Below, piece after piece: positions 1 to 6,485 of a stretch of 14,140 bases of DNA (the first letter of the stretch is position 1; every line of letters starts with the position of its first letter). This stretch comes from Paramuribaculum sp. (GTDB taxonomy: Bacteria; Bacteroidota; Bacteroidia; Bacteroidales; Muribaculaceae). The position numbers were made by a program, and so were the translations under genes. Where the stretch lies: NCBI GenBank assembly GCA_029051965.1, contig JAIDJZ010000172.1, forward strand, positions 1-14,140. Reading direction: 5' to 3'. The notes under the pieces were generated by a model, which was given only the letters and a program-made list of their open reading frames with translations, did no database searches and was not told where the DNA came from.

Positions 1-69
1 GATTTAATCACCCCCCTCCTGCTCTCCGGCGGGGTCGGGATCGGAGAGCAGGAGGGGGGTGATTAAATC
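1..69. repeat. Perfect 28-bp inverted repeat (long hairpin)
   Basis: Bases 1-28 and 42-69 are exact reverse complements with a 13-base spacer (29-41). Each arm contains a run of six C or G next to an AT-rich outer end (GATTTAATC / GATTAAATC). It lies about 30 bases beyond the stop codon of the carrier gene, so in RNA it could end or protect the 3' end of the frc-oxc-carrier transcript. A perfect 28-bp stem is longer than usual for an intrinsic terminator. Since it begins at base 1, the repeat may extend past the window edge, and a fold-back assembly artefact is possible. Confidence 0.85.
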
Positions 70-76
70 AACATAA

Positions 77-91
77 CGGTTTGGAAAACCG
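77..91. terminator. Small hairpin after the carrier gene
   Basis: CGGTTT (77-82) pairs with AAACCG (86-91) across a 3-base loop, 8 bases beyond the minus-strand stop codon of the carrier gene. On the plus strand it is followed by CTTTTATTT, a fair terminator tail. On the minus strand, the direction of the oxalate operon, the tail is only TTATGTTGATTT. It may be a weak bidirectional terminator acting with the long hairpin at 1-69. Confidence 0.4.
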
Positions 92-99
92 CTTTTATT

Positions 100-1080
100 T
101 CAGCAGGCGAATGCGCGCAGGGCGACGTCGGTCAGCCAGATCCAGAGTGGACAGAATCCGACAAAGAGGATGACGCTCAGGGTCAGAGAGGATGTTCCGG
201 TAGCGACATAGGTGTTGTATTCGTCGGCGATGATGATACCGGAGAATGCCGGAGGAAGTGCGCTTGCCACAACCAGCATCTTGAGGTTCATGGGATCCAT
301 CTTGAAGAGCAGGCCGAGAATGAGCACCACAGCAGGCATGACGATCATTTTCAGGATCGAGCCGAGAACGGCCTGCCAGTTGACGGTGAATTTTACAGAG
401 GAGAGGGTGATGCCGGCGGAGAAGACAGCCATTGAGGCATTGGCTTTCGCAATGAGGTTGAACGACGGGCTGAATTCTTTCGGCCAGGGGATTCCGATGA
501 GTACCCAGACGACGGCCAGAATCGGGGCCCACGCAACGGGTTGGGCGAGTGCGTGGAGCACCGGTTTCCATGCGCTTTCTTTTTTTGTCGAGCCGGGATT
601 CTGTTTTTCGAGCGAAGCGTTCATCAGCGAGAGTCCGACCGGAATTCCGATTGCGTTGACCACGATTCCGACGATCGCTACGACGAGTGCGACGGTGGGG
701 CTTGTCCCGAAGATCGGTTCAAGAACGGCAAATCCGAGGAATCCGATTGTGGGGGATCCGCTGATCAGAGCGGAAACGGCCGCGTCGGCGCCGGTGTTTT
801 TCCTGAAACAGTATTTGAAAATGAAATAGACCAGCATGAAACAGGCCATGATGCCGATGGTTGAGACCAGAGTCAGCTTCGCATCGCGGGCGAGTTCCTC
901 GCGGGTTGACTGGACTATTGACACGAACAGGGCTGCCGGCAACGCGAAGTCGAGCACGACCTTGTTGAATTTTTTGGAGTCATCGCCGTTGAAGACGCCT
1001 TTTTTGCCTGAGATGAAGCCGGCAAGCATCACAACGATAATCGGGACGATGGCATAGAGTATGACATGACTTAGACCCAT
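100..1080 (-). CDS. AEC-family membrane carrier, candidate oxalate/formate transporter (YfdV-like)
   Basis: A very hydrophobic protein of about 326 residues with roughly ten predicted membrane segments. It fits the auxin-efflux-carrier (AEC) family, which includes MdcF-type malonate carriers and E. coli YfdV. The N-terminal helix with the following GFISGKKGVF segment and a conserved-looking SGSPTIGFLGFAVLEPIFG stretch support this. I chose the ATG at 1080; a TTG three codons upstream (1089) is also open but less likely. The gene is last in a three-gene minus-strand operon, 63 bases after oxc, in the same order as E. coli yfdW-yfdU-yfdV. From context I infer that it carries oxalate in and perhaps formate out. 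Substrate and mode (uniport, exchange or H+/Na+ coupling) are not visible. The family call is strong, the substrate weak. Confidence 0.85.
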   Translation of the reverse strand: MGLSHVILYAIVPIIVVMLAGFISGKKGVFNGDDSKKFNKVVLDFALPAALFVSIVQSTREELARDAKLTLVSTIGIMACFMLVYFIFKYCFRKNTGADAAVSALISGSPTIGFLGFAVLEPIFGTSPTVALVVAIVGIVVNAIGIPVGLSLMNASLEKQNPGSTKKESAWKPVLHALAQPVAWAPILAVVWVLIGIPWPKEFSPSFNLIAKANASMAVFSAGITLSSVKFTVNWQAVLGSILKMIVMPAVVLILGLLFKMDPMNLKMLVVASALPPAFSGIIIADEYNTYVATGTSSLTLSVILFVGFCPLWIWLTDVALRAFAC

Positions 1081-1143
1081 AGTGAACAATTGTTTAGTTG
1101 GTGAGAGGGGGTGTTATTTGTTGTTTCCGACGCCGCGGGCAAG

Positions 1144-2889
1144 TCAGACGGTGTAGTCGATCAGGGGAGTCGGGTTGAGGTAGCCGATATGGCCGGATTC
1201 TTTTCCGGAGGCGGCACTGAGCTGCACGTCGATCAGGCATGGGCGTCGGGAGGCGATTGCCGTCTCGAGTGCTTTTGAGAGGTCGGCGATGTTGTCGACG
1301 CGGTAGTTTTCCGCACCGAAGGCTTCGCCGATCAGATTGTAGGCGGCGTTGATGTCGAGAGTCGTCGGTGCGGGCGCATCTCCACCTGAGGGGTTGACGC
1401 CGACGCCGTTGTAGATTCCTCCGTTGTTGAACACGACTACGGTTACAGGGAGTCTGTAGCGGCAGATCGTGGCGAAGTCCATGCCGGAGAATCCGAATGC
1501 GGAGTCGCCTTCGATGGCCACAACCTGTTTGCCTGTCGAGACAGCTGCGCCGATGGCAGAACCCATTCCCATGCCCATGATGGCCCAGGAAGCGCAGTCG
1601 ACACGGTGGCGCGGGAGCGACATGTCGACGGAGTCGCGTGTGTCGTCGAGTGTGTTTGCGCCTTCGTTGATCAGAATGATGTCGGGGTTAGATTCGAGAA
1701 TCGGCTTGATTGCCGAGAGTGCGCTCCAGTGGTTCATCGGGCTTGCGGAAGCGGCTTCTTTAAGTCTGGTCTGGAATTTTTCATTTTTCGCTTTCGATTC
1801 AGCCTGAAGCGATGCGACCCATTGCGGATCGGCCGACATCGTGCGGCCTTTCATGGCTTCGAGGATCATGGCGAGCGATTCGTTCATGTCGCCGACAACG
1901 GGAGCGGCAACGGGGACGTTTCGGTCGATTTCGGTCGGCTCGATGTCGAGCTGGATGAATTTCATTGCCGGATTCCATTTGCCGCGTCCGAACGACAGCA
2001 TCCAGTTGATGCGCGCCCCGATGACCATGACGACGTCTGCTTTCTCCATGATTGTCGAGCGGCAGCTTAGAGCGCTAAGCTCACCGTTGTCAGGGAGCAG
2101 GCCTTTTGCCATCGACATCGAGAGGTAGGGGATGCGGTAGGATTCGACAAGTTCCTTTATGCGGTCGTCGATGCGGGCATATGCAGCTCCTTTTCCGAGA
2201 AGGATTGCGGGGCGTTTTGCCGACAGAAGCATTTCGACGGCACGGCTGACGGCAGTCGCTGTCGGAGCGACGGGTGCGGCGATGTCGACGGGTTCATAGT
2301 AGAGTTTCTCGGCTTCGGATGCGTCCATGACTTCTCCGAGCGCCGGTGTGGTCATGTCGATGTAGACCCCTCCGGGACGTCCGCTGACGGCGGCGCGGTA
2401 GGCTCTTGCAACGGCAGAGGGGATGTCTTTGGCATATGAGCACCGGAAGGCAGCCTTGACGAGCGGACGGGCAGTGTTGAGCTGATCGAGCTGTTCGTAG
2501 GTTCCGACGTTCATGTCGACCATTGTCGGATCGGAAGCTCCGGAGATCTGGATCATCGGGTAGCAGTTGACGGTCGCGTTGGCGGTTGCGGTCAGTCCGT
2601 TCATGAATCCAAGAGAGGAAACAGTCAGCAGAACACCCGGTTTTCCGGTCAGGAATCCGTGTGTGGCTGCAGCCATTCCGGCCTGCTGTTCAAAACGGAA
2701 ACCGTAGTAGTTCATTCCGATTTTCTGGATGGCGTAGGCCACTTCCGTGACGGGGATGCCCACAAGACCGTAGACATCCATCAGACCGAGCCGGCGAAGC
2801 GATTCGGCGAGAATGTACATGCCGGTTACCTGTTCGGGAAATTTCGGGGCTGAAGGCTGCGTGGCGGGATTATTGGTTGAGGTAGACAT
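1144..2889 (-). CDS. oxc: Oxalyl-CoA decarboxylase
   Basis: A thiamine-diphosphate enzyme that decarboxylates oxalyl-CoA to formyl-CoA and CO2 in the cytoplasm, consuming a proton. It has 581 residues against about 565 in known Oxc proteins; the excess is an N-terminal tail of about 15 residues rich in S, T, N and P. The N-terminal pyrimidine-binding domain has the catalytic Glu at 67 in FRFEQQAG. The middle domain spans about 205-345, with ARIN (292-295) and LDIEPTEID (314-322) in the stretch that binds the ADP activator in the Oxalobacter enzyme. The C-terminal pyrophosphate domain has the metal motif GDSAFGFSGMD (461-471) to NN (488-489). The tail SGKESGHIGYLNP (561-573) resembles the Oxc segment that closes over the active site and helps separate it from acetolactate synthases. 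It sits 110 bases after frc, which supplies its substrate. Confidence 0.96.
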   Translation of the reverse strand: MSTSTNNPATQPSAPKFPEQVTGMYILAESLRRLGLMDVYGLVGIPVTEVAYAIQKIGMNYYGFRFEQQAGMAAATHGFLTGKPGVLLTVSSLGFMNGLTATANATVNCYPMIQISGASDPTMVDMNVGTYEQLDQLNTARPLVKAAFRCSYAKDIPSAVARAYRAAVSGRPGGVYIDMTTPALGEVMDASEAEKLYYEPVDIAAPVAPTATAVSRAVEMLLSAKRPAILLGKGAAYARIDDRIKELVESYRIPYLSMSMAKGLLPDNGELSALSCRSTIMEKADVVMVIGARINWMLSFGRGKWNPAMKFIQLDIEPTEIDRNVPVAAPVVGDMNESLAMILEAMKGRTMSADPQWVASLQAESKAKNEKFQTRLKEAASASPMNHWSALSAIKPILESNPDIILINEGANTLDDTRDSVDMSLPRHRVDCASWAIMGMGMGSAIGAAVSTGKQVVAIEGDSAFGFSGMDFATICRYRLPVTVVVFNNGGIYNGVGVNPSGGDAPAPTTLDINAAYNLIGEAFGAENYRVDNIADLSKALETAIASRRPCLIDVQLSAASGKESGHIGYLNPTPLIDYTV

Positions 2890-2935
2890 GGTGGTTACAG
2901 GTTAAAAAGTGGGGACTGAGGGGGGGAGGAAAGAG

Positions 2936-2976
2936 GATGATCTGCGGATGAGCCGGTGGGCGTTCCACAGATCATC
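2936..2976 (-). promoter_or_regulatory. Intercistronic hairpin between frc and oxc
   Basis: Read on the minus strand, GATGATCTGTGGA (2976-2964) pairs with TCCGCAGATCATC (2948-2936): 13 base pairs with one U-G wobble and a 15-base loop that has its own GCC/GGC. It begins about 24 bases past the frc stop. A pyrimidine-rich tail (CTCTTTCCTCCCCCC) follows rather than a clean U run. It could be a partial terminator or attenuator that lowers oxc relative to frc, or a processing or mRNA-stability element. The pairing is seen; the role is inferred. Confidence 0.6.
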
Positions 2977-2999
2977 TGCGTTGAATTATTTACAGAGTT

Positions 3000-4310
3000 T
3001 TACTTGGGTTGCGGGGCAGGGGCGGTTGTTCCGTTGGCGGCAAACGATGCGATCTGTTCGGGAGTGTAGCCGAGTCCGGAAAGAATCTCTTCGGTGTTGC
3101 CTCCGAGTGATGGACATGGGCCGTAGGTCGGAGTGAAATTGGAGATAGTGAATGGGCATCCGACGGTTACGAATTCGCCGATCTCGCCTCCCTGGTTGAT
3201 TCTGACGAGGGTGTTGCCGTCGTAGAGCGATTCGTCGGTCATCACTTCTTTTGTCGAGAGGACCGGTCCGACGGGGACTCCTGCTTTGCTGAGAATCGAT
3301 GTGACTTCGAATTTTGTCTTGTCGGCAGTCCATGCGGCGATTCTCTGATAGATTTCCTGTTTGTGCCGGTCGCGGGCGTCGGCTGTGTTGAAGTCGGGAT
3401 TTGTCAGCCAGTCTTCAAATCCGGTTGCCTTGCAGAAGAGTTCGAAGTCTTTTTCGCCGCGCTGGAGAATGACGTAGACATAGTTGTTGGCGTCGACTTC
3501 GGAGTCATATCCGCCAGCCGGTTTGCATTTGTAGGTCCATCCCAAGACGCCTCCTCCTTCGATGTTGCCGGAACGGGGAACGCAGTCGCCGAATTGGCCG
3601 TCGGGGTACTGGGGGAATTGTGTCAGATAGCCGATTTTGTCGAGTGTCAGCTGGTCGCGTGTCTTGATTCGGCAGAGGTTAAGGCATGCGTTGTGCATTG
3701 ACTGATAGACGAAACAGCCTTCGCCGGTGTGGTTTCGCTGCTGCAAGGCAGCGAGCAGGCCGATCAGGAGGTGCATGCCGGTATTCGAGTCGCCGAGTGC
3801 GGCGCCTGACTGAGTCGGAATGTTGTCAGTGCCGTCGTACCATCCGGTAGTGGAAGCTGCGGCAGCCGTCACCTGTGCGATAGGTTCGTAGGCTTTCAGA
3901 TCCTTGTATTTTGATGAAAGGGGGAATCCTTTGATTGTTCCGTAGATGCATTTCGGGTTGAGCTTATGGACCTCTTCCCAGCCGAATCCGAGTTTGTCCA
4001 TTGCTCCGGGATGGAGGTTTTCGACAAATATGTCGCATTCGCTGATCAGTTTTGTCAGAATCTCTTTGCCGTCGGGAGTCTTTGCGTCGAGAGATATGGA
4101 TTTTTTGTCGGAGTTGAGCTGAAGGAAATAGTAGGAAGGGAGATCGGGGTTGAACTGCAGTTCCTTACGGGTAGCGTCGCCGACGCCGGGACGTTCGATC
4201 TTGATGACATCGGCTCCAAGCCATGCGAGCATCTGTGTGCATGACGGTCCGGACTGAACTTCTGTGAAGTCAACAACTTTAATTCCTTGAAGGGGTGCTG
4301 TATTAGTCAT
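3000..4310 (-). CDS. frc: Formyl-CoA:oxalate CoA-transferase
   Basis: A class III CoA-transferase that moves CoA from formyl-CoA to oxalate, giving oxalyl-CoA and formate, the first step of the two-enzyme oxalate cycle. It has 436 residues against about 428 in the Oxalobacter enzyme. The N-terminus (GIKVVDFTEVQSGPSCTQML) matches the family, with Gln19 at the position of the active-site Gln17. The catalytic Asp that forms the aspartyl-CoA thioester is Asp174 in GAALGDSNTGMHL. The glycine-rich loop over the active site is GGG at 252-254 in IEGGGVLGW. These features favour Frc over carnitine or bile-acid CoA-transferases. The C-terminus ends in a short Ala/Pro/Thr-rich tail. The ATG at 4310 aligns with known starts. 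It is the first gene of the operon. Confidence 0.96.
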   Translation of the reverse strand: MTNTAPLQGIKVVDFTEVQSGPSCTQMLAWLGADVIKIERPGVGDATRKELQFNPDLPSYYFLQLNSDKKSISLDAKTPDGKEILTKLISECDIFVENLHPGAMDKLGFGWEEVHKLNPKCIYGTIKGFPLSSKYKDLKAYEPIAQVTAAAASTTGWYDGTDNIPTQSGAALGDSNTGMHLLIGLLAALQQRNHTGEGCFVYQSMHNACLNLCRIKTRDQLTLDKIGYLTQFPQYPDGQFGDCVPRSGNIEGGGVLGWTYKCKPAGGYDSEVDANNYVYVILQRGEKDFELFCKATGFEDWLTNPDFNTADARDRHKQEIYQRIAAWTADKTKFEVTSILSKAGVPVGPVLSTKEVMTDESLYDGNTLVRINQGGEIGEFVTVGCPFTISNFTPTYGPCPSLGGNTEEILSGLGYTPEQIASFAANGTTAPAPQPK

Positions 4311-4353
4311 AATATTATAAAAAATGATGATTAAGAATAGTAGTTTGCCGGCA

Positions 4354-4371
4354 GGGCAGATTCAAATGCCC
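4354..4371. promoter_or_regulatory. Small inverted repeat upstream of frc, possible operator
   Basis: GGGCA (4354-4358) and TGCCC (4367-4371) flank an 8-base AT-rich centre, about 45-60 bases upstream of the frc start in the divergent intergenic region. On the minus strand a TTTG lies within it and a weak TACTATTC follows about 20 bases later, so a promoter with a nearby operator is conceivable. Both matches are poor, and I see no other clear frc promoter in 4311-4489. Confidence 0.25.
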
Positions 4372-4480
4372 GGAAGGCGAGACTCATTAGGTTTTCTGAT
4401 TGGAATAACGTGTGTCGGCTGAAAAAGTTCGTCATTTCGGAGAGGGATGGTGATATAGCCCCGGATTGGCGAAAATTCGT

Positions 4481-4488
4481 TAACTTTG
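4481..4488 (+). promoter_or_regulatory. Bacteroidetes -7 promoter element for the membrane-kinase gene
   Basis: TAACTTTG is an exact match to the Bacteroidetes TAnnTTTG -7 consensus, and is followed by CA. No TTTG sits at the usual 19-21-base distance upstream; the nearest TTG (4466-4468) is too close, so the -33 half is weak. Transcription would begin near 4494, downstream of the first in-frame ATG (4490). This favours translation from the ATG at 4511. Confidence 0.6.
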
Positions 4489-4510
4489 CATGTTTTCAAT
4501 CACTGGTTCT

Positions 4511-5806
4511 ATGGTTAAAAGATATCTTTATTTTCTGATCTCGCTGTTCATCAGTTCGGTTGGAGTGGCTCTTGTGACCAAAACGGTTCTCGGGACCTCG
4601 CCGATTTCAAGTGTGCCTTATGTACTGAGTCTTTTTACGCCGCTTTCGATCGGTGGATGGACGGCAGTTTTCAATATGCTTTATATCATTCTCGAGGTGG
4701 CTTTGATGAGCCGGAGTCAGATCCGCGAAAAGCGTATGGATCTGATCATGCAGATACCGGTCAGTGTGCTTTTCGGAGTTTTCATCGATGTTTCGCTGCG
4801 GATGCTTTTCTGGTGGGCTCCGGGGCATTATCTTTCGCATGTGGCCACGCTGGTTGTCGGGTGCGGGATTCTGGCTTTCGGAATCGCGATGTCGGTCCAG
4901 GCGAATGTGGCGATGCTTTCCGGCGACTATCTGATCCGGGTGATTTCCTCGCGTTTTAAGAAGGAATTCGGACGAGTGAAGATCTGTTTCGATGTCAGTC
5001 TGGTTGCTGCGGCGTGTCTTATTTCGCTTGCTTTTTCATCGACAGTCAGCGGTGTGCGCGAGGGGACTGTGGCTGCGGCTCTTATGGTCGGTCCGATGGT
5101 GTTTCTCTTCGGGAGGCTGCTGCGTCCGCTGACGCCCTGGCTGGAGGGCCGCGACAAGGCTCTGTCGGTTGTTGAGGCGGCTGATCGGGAGGTTCATGCG
5201 CCTGTCATCACGATCACCCGCGAGTATGGGAGCGGTGGCCGCGAGCTCGGCCACAGGCTTGCTGAAAAGCTCGGAATAAAGTGTTACGACAGCGAACTTA
5301 TCGCACTGGCAGCGAGCGAGAGCGGTTTTTCCGAGGTTTTTGTCGAGACAAAGGAGCAGAGTCTTTCGCCGGAGGAGCTCGCGGTGCAGATTTTCCAGAA
5401 CTATGATGTCGCAATCGAACACAGTGAGGCTGGCGCAGACCGTCTGTTTCTGGCTCAGAGCCGTGTGATCCGCAGGATTGCGGCGACGGAGCCGTGTGTG
5501 ATTGTCGGACGTTGTGCCGATTATGTGCTGGCCGACCTTCCGCAGGATTCGGTCGTCAGCATATTCTGTTATACAGATCCGGAGCATGCGCTTGAGCGTG
5601 CAGTCGGTTCATACGGTCTTGATCGTGACGGCGCGGAGCAGACAATCAGAGAGCGTAACGAATCAAGGGTGCGACACTATCAGCATTTCACGGGACGCCG
5701 GTGGGGGGACCCCCACAACTATCAGCTGATGGTCAACACGGGCAGTGTTTCTGTTGCGACTGCCGTCGATCTGATCGCCGCACTTTATGCCGAAAAACAA
5801 ACTTAA
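4511..5806 (+). CDS. Membrane protein with C-terminal cytidylate-kinase-like domain (YczE/YitT-like fusion)
   Basis: A two-part protein of 431 residues counted from 4511. Residues about 5-205 form a hydrophobic domain of about six membrane segments that resembles YczE/YitT-type proteins, including TKTVLGTSPISSVPY after the first helix. After a linker (about 208-230), residues 231-428 resemble the cytidylate-kinase-like family (Cytidylate_kin2): ITITREYGSGGRELGHRLAE (P-loop-like GSGGRELG at 240-247), KCYDSELIALAA, a VIVGRCADYVL strand-loop, an Arg-rich lid-like ERNESRVRHYQHFTGRRWGD, and YQLMVNTG. The loop lacks the Lys of a standard GK[ST] Walker A, as is usual in this family. The ATG at 4490 is also open but lies upstream of the predicted transcript start. 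Substrate and role are unknown. It is divergent from the oxalate operon and may be unrelated to it. Confidence 0.85.
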   Translation: MVKRYLYFLISLFISSVGVALVTKTVLGTSPISSVPYVLSLFTPLSIGGWTAVFNMLYIILEVALMSRSQIREKRMDLIMQIPVSVLFGVFIDVSLRMLFWWAPGHYLSHVATLVVGCGILAFGIAMSVQANVAMLSGDYLIRVISSRFKKEFGRVKICFDVSLVAAACLISLAFSSTVSGVREGTVAAALMVGPMVFLFGRLLRPLTPWLEGRDKALSVVEAADREVHAPVITITREYGSGGRELGHRLAEKLGIKCYDSELIALAASESGFSEVFVETKEQSLSPEELAVQIFQNYDVAIEHSEAGADRLFLAQSRVIRRIAATEPCVIVGRCADYVLADLPQDSVVSIFCYTDPEHALERAVGSYGLDRDGAEQTIRERNESRVRHYQHFTGRRWGDPHNYQLMVNTGSVSVATAVDLIAALYAEKQT

Positions 5807-5841
5807 TACGATAATTTGCGGCTATTCTCAATTTTTATGCT

Positions 5842-5849
5842 TAAATTTG
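5842..5849 (+). promoter_or_regulatory. Candidate promoter of the methylmalonyl-CoA decarboxylase operon
   Basis: TAAATTTG matches the Bacteroidetes TAnnTTTG -7 consensus exactly. A TTTG at 5815-5818 is a possible -33 element, though the 23-base gap is slightly long. The nonamer AATTTGCGG occurs twice (5813-5821 and 5844-5852), so two overlapping start signals or a repeated protein site are possible. Transcription would begin near 5856, leaving a leader of about 110 bases before mce. Confidence 0.5.
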
Positions 5850-5872
5850 CGGTTGACTCGCGCGCGTGCGGG

Positions 5873-5908
5873 ATGCTCTGGAGCTATGCCTTCGGGCGGT
5901 CTCTGCAT
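5873..5908 (+). promoter_or_regulatory. Possible structured leader upstream of mce
   Basis: A GC-rich stretch in an otherwise AT-rich leader can fold into a stem: ATGC (5873-5876) with GCAT (5905-5908), GAG (5881-5883) with CTC (5901-5903), and GCC/GGC closed by a UUCG tetraloop (5888-5897). Internal loops make it only moderately stable. I see no cobalamin-riboswitch B12 box, despite the link to B12-dependent methylmalonyl-CoA metabolism. Confidence 0.3.
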
Positions 5909-5965
5909 GGGTGCGGCCGAATCAGAATCATATGAAATCATCAAACCAATTAAAACAGTAATATC

Positions 5966-6385
5966 ATGGATATTTCCCACATCGAACATGTCGGCATCGC
6001 CGTTACATCACTTGAAGAAGCAATCCCGTTTTATGAAAACATGCTCGGGTTCAAATGTTTTGCTATAGAAGAGGTTGCAGACCAGAAGGTGCGCACAGCA
6101 TTCTTTAAGGTCGGCCAGACAAAGATCGAGCTTCTCGAAGCAACTTCTCCCGACAGTGCGATTGCCAAGTTTATCGCCAACAACGGCGGCCGCGGCGGCA
6201 TCCAGCATATCGCGTTTGCGGTGCAGGACGGAGTAGCCAACGCACTTGCCGAAGTAGAGAGCAAGGGCGGACGCCTGATCGACAAGTCCCCCAGAAGGGG
6301 AGCGGAAGGTCTTAACATCGCATTCCTCCATCCGAAGAGCACATGCGGCACACTTGTCGAGCTGTGTGAAGACCCCAACAAGTAA
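5966..6385 (+). CDS. mce: Methylmalonyl-CoA epimerase
   Basis: Interconverts (R)- and (S)-methylmalonyl-CoA, linking the B12-dependent mutase to the decarboxylase encoded by the next genes. At 139 residues it is typical of this vicinal-oxygen-chelate family, with two beta-alpha-beta-beta-beta modules. Metal ligands inferred by alignment to the Propionibacterium enzyme are His8 (HIEHVGIAV), Glu55 (TKIELLE, where that enzyme has Gln), His81 (GIQHIAFAV) and Glu132 (TLVELCE). NGGRGGIQHIAF and NIAFLHPKSTCGTLVEL are strongly family-like. It is the first gene of the operon, with an AT-rich leader and no clear Shine-Dalgarno. The 100-base gap to mmdA contains an attenuator-like hairpin. Confidence 0.94.
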   Translation: MDISHIEHVGIAVTSLEEAIPFYENMLGFKCFAIEEVADQKVRTAFFKVGQTKIELLEATSPDSAIAKFIANNGGRGGIQHIAFAVQDGVANALAEVESKGGRLIDKSPRRGAEGLNIAFLHPKSTCGTLVELCEDPNK

Positions 6386-6406
6386 TCGTCTAATCCAAAA
6401 CTAAGG

Positions 6407-6446
6407 AAGAAACCGGTGGTCAGTCGATGAACTCCACCGGCTTTCT
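6407..6446 (+). terminator. Intercistronic hairpin between mce and mmdA (partial terminator or attenuator)
   Basis: CCGGTGG (6413-6419) pairs exactly with CCACCGG (6434-6440) across 14 bases. AAGAAA before it can pair with CTTTCTT after it around one bulged C. The U/C-rich tail (CTTTCTTCTACTTTC) resembles an imperfect terminator. As the genes on both sides belong to one pathway, I read it as partial termination or a processing site that sets mce apart from the pump subunits. Confidence 0.6.
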
Positions 6447-6485
6447 TCTACTTTCAAATCCATATAACTCTATCATTACCCCACA

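Noticed and set aside
1..69. Insertion-sequence terminal repeat or attachment site
   Set aside because: Only 13 bases separate the arms, and no transposase, integrase or target duplication is visible in the window.
1085..1094. AACAATTGTT palindrome just upstream of the carrier gene as an operator
   Set aside because: A 10-base AT-rich palindrome is common by chance and lies inside an operon; no supporting promoter was seen.
5856..5965. Cobalamin riboswitch upstream of mce
   Set aside because: No B12-box sequence or typical junction architecture was seen, and the leader is too short for a full-length cobalamin riboswitch.
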